Below are positions 7,438-14,946 of a stretch of DNA of 34,937 nt, in pieces (the stretch's first letter is position 1; every line of letters starts with the position of its first letter). Both the position numbers and the translations under genes were made by a program. This DNA comes from Sediminicola sp. (GTDB lineage: Bacteria > Bacteroidota > Bacteroidia > Flavobacteriales > Flavobacteriaceae), in the NCBI GenBank assembly GCA_024643325.1, contig JAHEND010000002.1, positions 236,269-271,205 of the forward strand. The letters run 5' to 3'. Under the pieces are notes generated by a model. It did not search any database. It saw only the letters and a program-made list of their open reading frames with translations, and had not been told where the DNA came from.

Positions 7438-8250
7438 TTATTTTGAAAAGTACTCTATCACTTCCTGACTCACTCCTGTATTAGAAAAACCACCATCATG
7501 AAACAGGTTCTGCATGGTTACTTTTCTAGTTAGGTCTGAAAACAAACTCACTGTATAATCTGCGCAGTCTGCTGCTGTTGCATTTCCTAGAGGAGACATT
7601 TTTTCTGCATAAGAAATAAAACCATCAAAGCCTTTAACCCCTTGACCTGCAGTAGTTGGTGTTGGAGATTGAGAAATTGTATTTACACGTACTTTTTTTT
7701 CTTTACCAAAAAAGTATCCAAAACTTCTACCTACAGATTCTAAATAAGCCTTATTGTCTGCCATATCGTTGTAATCTGGAAAAGTACGCTGCGCAGCCAT
7801 ATAAGTTAAGGCTACTATACTACCCCATTCATTCATTGCATCTGCATGATAAAGTGACTTCATTACCTTATGAAATGACAAGGCAGAAACATCCCATCCT
7901 TTAGTCGTAAAGTCATAATTCTCATCTGTATAAGCCTTTCCTTTTCTCACATTTACAGACATACCTATGGAATGTAATACAAAATCTAACTTACCTCCTA
8001 ATATTTCAGTAGCCTGAGCAACTAAATTAGCCAAATCTTCCTCATTTGTAGCATCTGCAGGAATAATTTGTGCACCAGTTTTGTCTGCAAGATCTTTTAT
8101 TTGTCCCATCCTCATAGCAATTGGTGCATTCGTTAAAACAAAAGAACCCCCTTCTTCATGAACTCTCTCTGCTGTTTTCCAAGCAATTGAATTTGGATCT
8201 AATGCACCAAAAATAATTCCTCTTTTCCCTTTAAGTAAATTGTAAGCCAT
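7438..8250 (-). CDS. fabI: Enoyl-[acyl-carrier-protein] reductase FabI (NADH)
   Basis: 270 residues, a short-chain dehydrogenase-like enzyme that reduces trans-2-enoyl-ACP in the last step of each fatty acid elongation cycle. The N-terminus has the FabI form of the cofactor loop (GIIFGALDPNSIAW). The active-site motif is intact: the first Tyr in LTYMAAQ, then Tyr-x6-Lys in PDYNDMADNK. SPTPTTAGQGVKGF is the flexible substrate-binding loop. A 42-base gap separates it from recN upstream and contains a near-consensus -7 element (TATCTTTA on the - strand at 8275-8282), so it may have its own promoter. A strong hairpin terminator follows it. FabI is the target of triclosan-type inhibitors; no resistance change can be judged from sequence alone. 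Confidence 0.96.
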   Translation of the reverse strand: MAYNLLKGKRGIIFGALDPNSIAWKTAERVHEEGGSFVLTNAPIAMRMGQIKDLADKTGAQIIPADATNEEDLANLVAQATEILGGKLDFVLHSIGMSVNVRKGKAYTDENYDFTTKGWDVSALSFHKVMKSLYHADAMNEWGSIVALTYMAAQRTFPDYNDMADNKAYLESVGRSFGYFFGKEKKVRVNTISQSPTPTTAGQGVKGFDGFISYAEKMSPLGNATAADCADYTVSLFSDLTRKVTMQNLFHDGGFSNTGVSQEVIEYFSK

Positions 8251-8292
8251 ATGTATATATTTGTTTAATGCGTGTAAAGATATTAAAAATAG

Positions 8293-9951
8293 TTATGCTA
8301 ATAGCTGCTTTGCATGAGCAATAGCTGAGTCGCTCAAGGCCTTTCCTCCTAGCATTTCAGCTATAACAACTACTCTTTGCTCTTTATCTAATAAGGTTAA
8401 TTGGGTTTCAGTTTTTAAACCATCGTCTGATTTAAAAACCATTAAATGATTGTCCCCCTTGGCGGCAACCTGGGGTAAATGTGTGATAGAAATTAACTGT
8501 ATATCTTTTCCCATTTCTTTCATAATCTCTGCTATTTTAGTAGCAACCTCTCCAGAAACACCTGTATCTATTTCGTCAAAAATTATGGTAGGAAGTGAAA
8601 CATGGGCAGACAATATTGCTTTAATACCCATCATAATTCGAGATAATTCTCCTCCAGAAGCCACCTTTTTAAGTGATCCAAAGTTTTGTCCCGAATTAGC
8701 AGAAAACATAAAAGAAATTAAATCCATTCCTGACGGCGAGAAGTCTTCTATTTCCTCCAAATGCACCTTAAATACTGCTTTGGGCATTTCTAATAAACGC
8801 AATTTATCGGTAAGCTTAACAATAAAATCTGGAATTGTTTTTTGCCTATTTGACCTAATCTTATAAGCTTTGGCTAACAATTTATCTTTTAAATTTAAAA
8901 CCTTTTCTTTTTGAAGTTTAATTTTATCTTCCCCAGATACTACATGATCTACTTTAATTTTTAAATCAGAACGAATCTTCATTAAATCTACCACGCTATC
9001 TACTTGATGCTTTCTAAACAAATCATAAATTTTCTGCAATTTTAAATTCACTTCTTCTAACAACTGAGGATCTTCTTGAGTAGATTCTAATGCATTAGAC
9101 TGTAATTCCTCAGAAAAATCTAGTAGCTCAATTTGAATAGCCTTAAGCCTTCTCACTAAATCACTATAATTACTACCATATCCGCTGAGCTTTTGAATAT
9201 GCTGATTTAGGAATTGTAATTGATCTACAATACCAGTATTTTCAGTCGTTAAAAGCTGTACCGATCGAGACAAGTAATCAGAAATATCAGAAGCGTTTTC
9301 TAATTGTAGTTGCTGGTTCTCTAGGTCTTCTAAAACGCCCTCTTTCCAAGAAAATGACTCAATCTCTTCTAATAAAAATGCATTGTAATCTAATTGTTTA
9401 AGCGCTTGAGCATGATTGTTCTCTAAAATATTGAGTTCATTTATCGCTTGCTGGTAGTCCAAAAAAATGTTCTTGTACTCCTCCAAAAGACCAAAGTGAC
9501 CAGCTAGACCGTCAATTACTCCCAATTGATATTGAGCATTGAATATGTCTAGGGTCTGATGTTGAGAATGAATATCTATTAAAAAGGAAGACACTTTTGA
9601 AATGACTTCTAAGGTTACTAGAGAATCATTTACAAAAGCCCGGGATTTTCCACTGGGCAACAATTCTCTTCTAAGTATACATTGATCAGTATAATCTATT
9701 TCATTTTCTAAGAAAAATTCTTTTAAAGCAGGATATTTAACTACATCAAAAACAGCTTCAATAATACATTTTTTAGTTGAGTCTCTCAACAAAGCTGTTT
9801 CTGCTCTTTTCCCCAAAACAAGAGATAACGCACCTAATAAAATAGATTTCCCAGCACCTGTTTCGCCAGTAATAACGGAAAAACCTGGTCGAAAATCTAT
9901 CTCTAAATGATCTATAAGCGTAAAATTATGTATCTGGAGTGATTGTAACAA
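8293..9951 (-). CDS. recN: DNA repair ATPase RecN
   Basis: 552 residues, the normal length. RecN is an SMC-like protein that acts early in double-strand-break repair, holding DNA ends or sister duplexes together. The N-terminal ATPase half has the Walker A GETGAGKS at residues 29-36. It is followed by a long coiled-coil region (about 155-370) rich in Leu, Glu, Gln and Lys. The C-terminal half has the ABC signature VASGGELSR and the Walker B region TIIFDEIDTGVSG, then the switch histidine in ITHLPQVAA. It lies 76 bases downstream of the DUF4835 gene, probably as part of the bamD-rpoZ-coaBC-DUF4835-recN series. Antisense open frames inside it are not genes. Confidence 0.96.
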   Translation of the reverse strand: MLQSLQIHNFTLIDHLEIDFRPGFSVITGETGAGKSILLGALSLVLGKRAETALLRDSTKKCIIEAVFDVVKYPALKEFFLENEIDYTDQCILRRELLPSGKSRAFVNDSLVTLEVISKVSSFLIDIHSQHQTLDIFNAQYQLGVIDGLAGHFGLLEEYKNIFLDYQQAINELNILENNHAQALKQLDYNAFLLEEIESFSWKEGVLEDLENQQLQLENASDISDYLSRSVQLLTTENTGIVDQLQFLNQHIQKLSGYGSNYSDLVRRLKAIQIELLDFSEELQSNALESTQEDPQLLEEVNLKLQKIYDLFRKHQVDSVVDLMKIRSDLKIKVDHVVSGEDKIKLQKEKVLNLKDKLLAKAYKIRSNRQKTIPDFIVKLTDKLRLLEMPKAVFKVHLEEIEDFSPSGMDLISFMFSANSGQNFGSLKKVASGGELSRIMMGIKAILSAHVSLPTIIFDEIDTGVSGEVATKIAEIMKEMGKDIQLISITHLPQVAAKGDNHLMVFKSDDGLKTETQLTLLDKEQRVVVIAEMLGGKALSDSAIAHAKQLLA

Positions 9952-10027
9952 GGGTCAATATAGAATTAATAAATGTATTGAAAAACACTAAGTAAATATA
10001 CACTTAAAACAAAAGATGGAAAAGAGA

Positions 10028-10930
10028 TTATTTAATATCTGACCAATAATTACCAAATAAAGGCGCAAGTGTTTGTAAAGATTTAACCAAGCCTTTGGTG
10101 TCAACATTTGGACCGGCAACAAAGAGTTCTTGAATTTCTTTTGCCTTAGCATCAAAAAAACCTTGAACCAATGTTCTGTGTGTTCCATTGTTGCCAAAAG
10201 ACTGGATATAGGATATGGCTTTAATTATTTCTATTTTAGCTTTTAAAGGATCTACATGCATTTTATCTAAGCCGTTTAAATGATATTCGTACAGTGCTTT
10301 CTTAAACATTAATGACTCACTTGAGACCAATAAGTTTAAAAACAAAGGTTTATTAAATGCCTTGTTATTAAGAGTCCATCCAGAAAAACCATTTGCTTGT
10401 GCCATTCCCAATACATTCTGAGCTTTTCTATAGTAATAGTCTCCTCCATTGAAGGCATAAGTGTCTGCGTCTAGTGCAATCAAAACCCAAGCATAAAATG
10501 AAAAAACAGCCACCAAATTACTATCTACCCTATTTTCATTCAGAACCAATGGCGTAAATTCTTGAAAATTAAACGCAATTGCAGGATCCCTTAATAGTAC
10601 CAAAGGAGACTCATAGTTGGTTCGATAAATGGGCCTTGAACTCTGAATTTGCAAAGAGCCCTCAAAGCTATTGTCTTGATAATTACTAATATTAAGGTAT
10701 ATATTAATAGCTATACGCTCTGAAGCAGCCATTTTCCTTCCTGAAAAAGAAGTGCTGTTCATAAACTCAGTTAACTGATTTTCGAGATTTTGAAAAATTT
10801 CAGTATTAGATTGATTAATCCTCGATGCATCTACTTGGATATTGGCTTTGAAATCTTGAGAAAATGAAAAAAGTAATCCACTGAGGAACATAAAATTAAA
10901 AAGAAAAAAAGTCTTCTTTACGTCTCTCAT
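10028..10930 (-). CDS. DUF4835 family secreted protein
   Basis: 300 residues with an N-terminal signal peptide (hydrophobic core FFLFNFMFLSGLLFSFS, probable cleavage near residue 25). The mature part begins with QDFKANIQVDASRI and resembles the DUF4835 family, which I recall as Bacteroidota-specific and located after coaBC. Its biochemical role is unknown. The family is secreted to the periplasm or cell surface, and constant linkage to bamD suggests an envelope function, which is inference. The ATG overlaps the coaBC stop (ATGA), so it is translationally coupled. No lipobox is present. Nothing appears truncated. Confidence 0.82.
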   Translation of the reverse strand: MRDVKKTFFLFNFMFLSGLLFSFSQDFKANIQVDASRINQSNTEIFQNLENQLTEFMNSTSFSGRKMAASERIAINIYLNISNYQDNSFEGSLQIQSSRPIYRTNYESPLVLLRDPAIAFNFQEFTPLVLNENRVDSNLVAVFSFYAWVLIALDADTYAFNGGDYYYRKAQNVLGMAQANGFSGWTLNNKAFNKPLFLNLLVSSESLMFKKALYEYHLNGLDKMHVDPLKAKIEIIKAISYIQSFGNNGTHRTLVQGFFDAKAKEIQELFVAGPNVDTKGLVKSLQTLAPLFGNYWSDIK

Positions 10931-12132
10931 AATTCCTTTAAAATTTCAGCCCAAATATCAGTTGCAACTGCGCTCTTTGACTTTAACGGGAATGACTTTA
11001 AACCATTTTTTTTAGATAAAAATTGAATTTTATTGGTATTATGTCCAAAACCAGCTCCAGGATCTTCTAAAGAATTTAAAACTATCGCATCTAGATTTTT
11101 AGTCTTAAGTTTTTTAGTGCCGTTTTTTAAAACATCTTGAGTTTCTAGAGCAAAACCTAAGACAAACTGATGTTTTTTAATTTTAGCTAAACCAGCAATA
11201 ATATCTGGGTTTTTAACTAACTCAATATGAGGGTTTGCAAAAGATTCTTTCTTGATTTTCTGGTCATGTACATGTGCTGGTCTATAATCAGCTACTGCAG
11301 CTGCTCCAATAAATATATCTGAGTCCTGAAAATACTCTAATACAGCCTTGTTCATTTCTACAGCCGTTCGAATGCGAATCACTTTTATTGTTTCGTCCTC
11401 AATGTCAAGCGATGTTGGCCCGCTAATCAATATTACTTCTGCCCCTAATTTTAAGGCCCGCTTTGCGAGTTCATACCCCATCAAACCACTGGAATGATTT
11501 CCAATAAATCTTACTGGATCAATAGGTTCATAAGTAGGACCTGCTGTGACAATGACTTGCTTTCCAAATAAAGGCTGTCCTTCCCTAAGGTGATTGACTA
11601 TAAAGGACATAATGTGCTCAGGTTCCGCCATTCTACCTGCACCACTTAATCCGCTAGCCAGAAGCCCATCTTCTGCAGGAATAATAGCATGGCCAAAAGA
11701 CACTAATCTATCTAAGCTCTCTTTGGTGCTTTTGTGCTTATACATATCTAGATCCATAGCAGGGGCTATAAAAACAGGACATTTAGCAGATAAATAAGTA
11801 ACTAAAAGCAAATTATCTGACTGACCATGAGCCATTTTAGAGAGGGTATTGGCTGTGGCTGGTGCCACTACCATAATATCTGCCCAAAGTGCGAGAGCAA
11901 CATGATTATTCCAGCTCACACTGCCCTGGTCATCTTCATTAACAAAAGAAGAGGGCACAGCATTTTCACTCAGTGTAGCTAGTGTAAGTGGAGAAACAAA
12001 TTGGCTAGCACTGTCTGTTAGAATAACCTTAACAGAGGCGCCAGCCAATTTAAAAAGCCTTACTAAATAAGGGGTCTTGTAAGCAGCTATTCCACCACTA
12101 ATCCCAATCAGGATATTTTTCCCCTTAAGCAT
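10927..12132 (-). CDS. coaBC: Bifunctional phosphopantothenoylcysteine decarboxylase / phosphopantothenate-cysteine ligase
   Basis: 401 residues combining the flavin-dependent CoaC decarboxylase (about 1-180) and the CTP-dependent CoaB ligase (about 188-400), the middle steps of CoA synthesis. CoaC residues seen: GISGGIAAYK, the catalytic His77 in WNNHVAL and the PAMDLDM loop. The expected cysteine of the substrate-flap motif (ACG-x-x-G-x-GRM in E. coli) is Ser160 here (ASGLSGAGRM). CoaB residues seen: VTAGPTYEPIDPVRFIGN, SSGLMGYELA and the KKLKTKNLDAIVLN segment. It starts five bases after the rpoZ stop and overlaps the DUF4835 start by four bases, so it is in the bamD operon. Confidence 0.95.
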   Translation of the reverse strand: MLKGKNILIGISGGIAAYKTPYLVRLFKLAGASVKVILTDSASQFVSPLTLATLSENAVPSSFVNEDDQGSVSWNNHVALALWADIMVVAPATANTLSKMAHGQSDNLLLVTYLSAKCPVFIAPAMDLDMYKHKSTKESLDRLVSFGHAIIPAEDGLLASGLSGAGRMAEPEHIMSFIVNHLREGQPLFGKQVIVTAGPTYEPIDPVRFIGNHSSGLMGYELAKRALKLGAEVILISGPTSLDIEDETIKVIRIRTAVEMNKAVLEYFQDSDIFIGAAAVADYRPAHVHDQKIKKESFANPHIELVKNPDIIAGLAKIKKHQFVLGFALETQDVLKNGTKKLKTKNLDAIVLNSLEDPGAGFGHNTNKIQFLSKKNGLKSFPLKSKSAVATDIWAEILKEL

Positions 12133-12137
12133 AATGC

Positions 12138-12464
12138 TTATATTTCTTTAGAAGTATCTCTGTAGTAAATTTTACCTTCCAACCACTCTAAAACAGCCAT
12201 AGCATGCGCTTTAGGTAATTTTTCGTAAAATTTAGACACTTCAATCTGTTCTTTATTTTCAAAAACCTCTTCTAAACTATCACTGTAAGTAGCAAACTCC
12301 TCTAATTTTTCTAGAAGCTCCTTCTTAATTTCAGCATTAATTTGAATGGCACGCTTTGCAGTAATAGAAATAGCTTCGTAGATATTTCCTGTAGGTGCGT
12401 CAAACTTGTCTCGGTTAACGGTCACTGTAGATGCTGCTGCTTTTGAATTTTTTAAATCATTCAT
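12138..12464 (-). CDS. rpoZ: RNA polymerase omega subunit, Bacteroidota type
   Basis: 108 residues. The segment TGNIYEAISITAKRAIQIN matches the conserved N-terminal core of omega/RPB6, which clamps the C-terminal tail of the beta-prime subunit and helps assemble RNA polymerase. The rest, including EKLPKAHAMAVLEWLEGKIYY, is typical of the Bacteroidota version, which differs from the proteobacterial one. It lies 17 bases after bamD and just before coaBC, the usual position in Flavobacteriia. Identification rests on this core and the gene order. Confidence 0.85.
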   Translation of the reverse strand: MNDLKNSKAAASTVTVNRDKFDAPTGNIYEAISITAKRAIQINAEIKKELLEKLEEFATYSDSLEEVFENKEQIEVSKFYEKLPKAHAMAVLEWLEGKIYYRDTSKEI

Positions 12465-12481
12465 GGTGTTTGTCTAATAAA

Positions 12482-13306
12482 TTATTTGGTGATCTCTAAG
12501 AGCTCTTTTTCTAGTTTCTCTGAAACTTGATTCGCTTCTTCGAGGTATTTTGAGTTAGGATAATATTTAATCAAAGTTGCATAAGCTTCTTTAGCATTCT
12601 TGATACGGTCTTCCTTCTTATCAGCAACGCTGTAAAAAGCAATACTGTTTGCAGTAGCTAATTGATAGTACATTACGTCTTCTCTGTAAGGAGAACCAGG
12701 AAAATCTACTAAAAAATTATTCAAAGCCTCTTCAGCCGCAAACAAAATAGTATAGTCAAATCCTACAGCAATTTTGTAGTATTGTTTGGCAATCTCATAG
12801 GCTTTTTGTTCTTTCTTTATCCTGAGCTCTTTAGCCAATATATTAGCCTCTTCTACATAGGGAGATTCCCCGTATGCATTGATGAAATTTTGAAGTTTTG
12901 AGAGCGCTTTGTCTGTATCTGTTTGATCTAAAGAATATTTTGGAGACAACTCGTAATAACTCTTTGCACTAAAAAAAGCCGCTTCTATTGACTTGTCACT
13001 ATTGGGATACGATTTCAAAAATCTTTCGAACTGATACCCTGCTGTATTGTAATCTTTAATCTTAAAATAACTATCTGCGAAAAAAAACAATACGCGCTCT
13101 CCCTGAGGCTTGCCTATATACTTTGGCGCAATTTGCTCAAAGAGACGATTTGCTTGTCTGTAATCACCCTCTTTATAAAAACGCTCCGCAGCGTCGTATT
13201 TAACCTTTGTGTCTGTAGATTTTAGCGCCTTTTGATATTCATTACATGAAACCAAACTCAGGCTAGTACAGAGTGTTATGAGGGCTAATTTTTTATTTAA
13301 AAACAT
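12482..13306 (-). CDS. bamD: Outer membrane protein assembly factor BamD (lipoprotein)
   Basis: 274 residues. The N-terminal signal ends in a lipobox LVSC with Cys21 as the lipidated residue, so the mature protein is a lipoprotein, expected on the inner face of the outer membrane. The rest is built of TPR-like helix pairs (for example AERFYKEGDYRQANRLFEQI and YQFERFLKSYPNSDKSIEAA), as in BamD/ComL/YfiO, the essential partner of BamA in inserting beta-barrel proteins. It is the first gene of the bamD-rpoZ-coaBC-DUF4835-recN series. A well-formed promoter lies about 90 bases upstream. A second TAnnTTTG element ends only four bases before the ATG and could give a nearly leaderless transcript. 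Confidence 0.93.
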   Translation of the reverse strand: MFLNKKLALITLCTSLSLVSCNEYQKALKSTDTKVKYDAAERFYKEGDYRQANRLFEQIAPKYIGKPQGERVLFFFADSYFKIKDYNTAGYQFERFLKSYPNSDKSIEAAFFSAKSYYELSPKYSLDQTDTDKALSKLQNFINAYGESPYVEEANILAKELRIKKEQKAYEIAKQYYKIAVGFDYTILFAAEEALNNFLVDFPGSPYREDVMYYQLATANSIAFYSVADKKEDRIKNAKEAYATLIKYYPNSKYLEEANQVSEKLEKELLEITK

Positions 13307-13363
13307 CTTGCAAAATTAAGGAATCCAATTGGATATAAAAAACAATTTTTCACAAGGCTACAA

Positions 13364-13378
13364 AGCGCTTTAAGCGCT
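13364..13378 (-). repeat. Small GC-containing hairpin in the bamD leader / dapA downstream region
   Basis: AGCGCT-TTA-AGCGCT, two perfect 6-bp arms with a 3-base loop. It lies downstream of dapA and inside the leader of the proposed bamD promoter transcript. On the - strand it is followed by TTGTAG, which is a poor terminator tail. It may act as a weak terminator or leader structure; function is uncertain. Confidence 0.35.
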
Positions 13379-13401
13379 GATATGCTTGAGTAACAAAAAT
13401 G

Positions 13402-13434
13402 CAAAATTATACATGATTTTACAGATGTTCTCAA
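13402..13434 (-). promoter_or_regulatory. Promoter of the bamD operon
   Basis: On the - strand there is TTG at 13432-13434, a 22-base spacer, and TAATTTTG at 13402-13409, matching the Bacteroidota pattern TTG-(17-23)-TAnnTTTG. Transcription would start near 13397, giving a leader of about 90 bases before bamD. Confidence 0.5.
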
Positions 13435-13452
13435 CCTAAACTTAAGTTAAAA

Positions 13453-14343
13453 TTAAGACACCGAAGAACCTAGCATACTAAGAGATTTTTTTAACTTATT
13501 TTGCAATTCCACTGATGCTGAAACCAAAGGCAACCTCACTTGTAATGGAAAGGAATCCAAAATATTCATTAAGGCTTTTACCCCACAAGGGTTGCCTTCT
13601 TCAAAAATTGCTTCAATCAGGTCTTGCAATTGCTCATTTAAACGATTCGCCTCTGAAGAGTGTCCATTAAGAGCACTATGTATAAGATCTGAAAATTGGG
13701 CGGGTATTGCTTGTCCTATTACTGAAATTACCCCAGAACCTCCAGCTAGAGTGGTTTGATAAGCAGTGGAGTCGTCTCCAGAGATTATTAAAAAACCCTC
13801 TGGCTTGCTAGATAACAGCTGTGCTATCTGTTCCATATCTCCTTTAGCTTCTTTAATTCCAATTACATTTGGATTAGAATGAGCAATTTCTAAAGTAGTT
13901 TTTGGCAGCATATTTACCCCTGTCCTAGAGGGAACATTATACAGTATTACAGGGATTGGCGCTGCATTTGCAACCTCTGAGAAATGTGCTTTCAAGCCTT
14001 CCTGGGTAGGTTTATTGTAATAGGGTGTTACCGACAATATAGCGTCAAAATGAGTAAAGTCTGTAGCTTTAATTTTTTGAACTAGCGCATGGGTATTGCT
14101 CCCTCCCATTCCTAAAACTAGGGGAACTCTTGAATTGTTCTCTGCCACTACCGTATCAATAACCAGTTGCTGCTCTTGGTCACTCAGTGTAATAGTTTCT
14201 GCTGTAGTCCCTAGTACGACCAAATAGTTAATACCAGAATTGATATTATGATTTACTAATTTTTTTAACGCAACTACATCTACCTCATTTTGAGCGTTAA
14301 AAGGAGTCACTAAAGCAGTTCCAGTTCCAATAAATTTAGTCAT
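13453..14343 (-). CDS. dapA: 4-hydroxy-tetrahydrodipicolinate synthase
   Basis: 296 residues, a TIM-barrel enzyme that condenses pyruvate with aspartate semialdehyde, the first committed step toward diaminopimelate and lysine. Active-site residues are visible: the Schiff-base Lys164 in GIKEAKGD, Tyr135 in ILYNVPSRTG and the GTTAE loop at 45-49. Its ATG lies eight bases inside the end of the DUF6913 gene, so the two are coupled. Another gene of the same pathway, dapF, lies about 11 kb away in a separate operon. The 146 bases that follow it hold the bamD promoter and a small hairpin but no strong terminator. Confidence 0.96.
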   Translation of the reverse strand: MTKFIGTGTALVTPFNAQNEVDVVALKKLVNHNINSGINYLVVLGTTAETITLSDQEQQLVIDTVVAENNSRVPLVLGMGGSNTHALVQKIKATDFTHFDAILSVTPYYNKPTQEGLKAHFSEVANAAPIPVILYNVPSRTGVNMLPKTTLEIAHSNPNVIGIKEAKGDMEQIAQLLSSKPEGFLIISGDDSTAYQTTLAGGSGVISVIGQAIPAQFSDLIHSALNGHSSEANRLNEQLQDLIEAIFEEGNPCGVKALMNILDSFPLQVRLPLVSASVELQNKLKKSLSMLGSSVS

Positions 14344-14863
14344 TATCTACAGTTAACTTTTGAATATAATTATGGAGTACTTTGAACAATGATGGCGTAT
14401 TCTCTGGCAATTGATTTATGATTAAATCTGCTGTCTTATCTTCTTGAAAACCAATCCTGATAAGTGCTGCAGTTTTTAAACTCACAAAGGAAACACTAGG
14501 CTCGTTATGTGTATGAAAATTAATTAAATGAGTATATTGTGATTCACAAAAAGCGCTTACACAAGGTTGCACAACACCTTCAAACCAACTTAAATTTTCG
14601 TTGATCTTAAAATAAGCATATTGGCTTTTTGTAGGATTCTTTGAAAAACCCAATACATTAAGCTGCTGCTGTTTCAAATCAAAATTACTTAAGAGATTTT
14701 GCACTAAGGTGTCTGCGTCATACATATCTAAATCAATGATAAGACCAAAATTTGTAAGTCTATTTCCTTCAATAGGTCTGATTAGATCCTGATGCAACAT
14801 TCTTGAGCACTTTCGTTTTAATAACAAAAGCTTTAGAGATTTTACCAATTGATCAAAGAACAT
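14336..14863 (-). CDS. DUF6913 family protein of unknown function
   Basis: 175 residues, soluble, without signal peptide or membrane helix. The start MFFDQLVKSLKLLLLKRKC is amphipathic and basic, and the later part (FGLIIDLDMYDADTLVQNLL and LINFHTHNEPS) has alternating strands and helices. I recall similar proteins, assigned to DUF6913, next to ligA or dapA in Flavobacteriia; no function is known to me. The overlap of eight bases with dapA indicates co-translation. It probably begins a transcript, because the 83 bases upstream contain a candidate promoter and two palindromes. The family name is from memory and should be confirmed by profile search. Confidence 0.65.
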   Translation of the reverse strand: MFFDQLVKSLKLLLLKRKCSRMLHQDLIRPIEGNRLTNFGLIIDLDMYDADTLVQNLLSNFDLKQQQLNVLGFSKNPTKSQYAYFKINENLSWFEGVVQPCVSAFCESQYTHLINFHTHNEPSVSFVSLKTAALIRIGFQEDKTADLIINQLPENTPSLFKVLHNYIQKLTVDND

Positions 14864-14889
14864 ATACCACTGTTTGAGTGATTACAGAA

Positions 14890-14924
14890 CAAAGATACTT
14901 ATAAGTATGTTTATTTTTTTGCAA
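14890..14924 (-). promoter_or_regulatory. Candidate promoter of the DUF6913-dapA operon
   Basis: On the - strand there is TTG at 14922-14924, a 24-base spacer (one longer than the usual 17-23), and TATCTTTG at 14890-14897, matching TAnnTTTG. The start of transcription would be near 14886, giving a leader of about 22 bases. A 14-bp palindrome overlaps the upstream edge of the -7 element. Confidence 0.42.
14895..14908. repeat. Perfect 14-bp palindrome ATACTTATAAGTAT in the DUF6913-dapA promoter
   Basis: The sequence equals its own reverse complement over 14 bases and overlaps the first bases of the -7 element on the promoter's spacer side. A dimeric regulator bound here would block RNA polymerase. 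Operator function is inference; no regulator is identified. Confidence 0.4.
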
Positions 14925-14929
14925 CATTA

Positions 14930-14945
14930 TGTTATATATATAACA
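14930..14945. repeat. Perfect 16-bp palindrome just after ligA
   Basis: TGTTATATATATAACA, self-complementary over all 16 bases, beginning two bases after the ligA stop on the - strand. With no loop and only A-T core pairs it is a poor terminator hairpin. It lies six to twenty bases upstream of the proposed -33 TTG and could be an operator or a chance AT-rich symmetry. Confidence 0.35.
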
Positions 14946-14946
14946 A

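Noticed and set aside
8256..8263. TATATTTG on the + strand between recN and fabI
   Set aside because: Points into the antisense strand of recN with no gene downstream; chance match in AT-rich sequence.
8450..8866. 138-codon open frame on the + strand inside recN
   Set aside because: Fully antisense to a well-conserved gene; the protein has no recognisable motif and reflects the composition of the opposite strand.
9988..10197. 69-codon frame on the - strand overlapping the end of the DUF4835 gene
   Set aside because: Mostly in another frame of DUF4835, composition unlike a real gene, no family resemblance.
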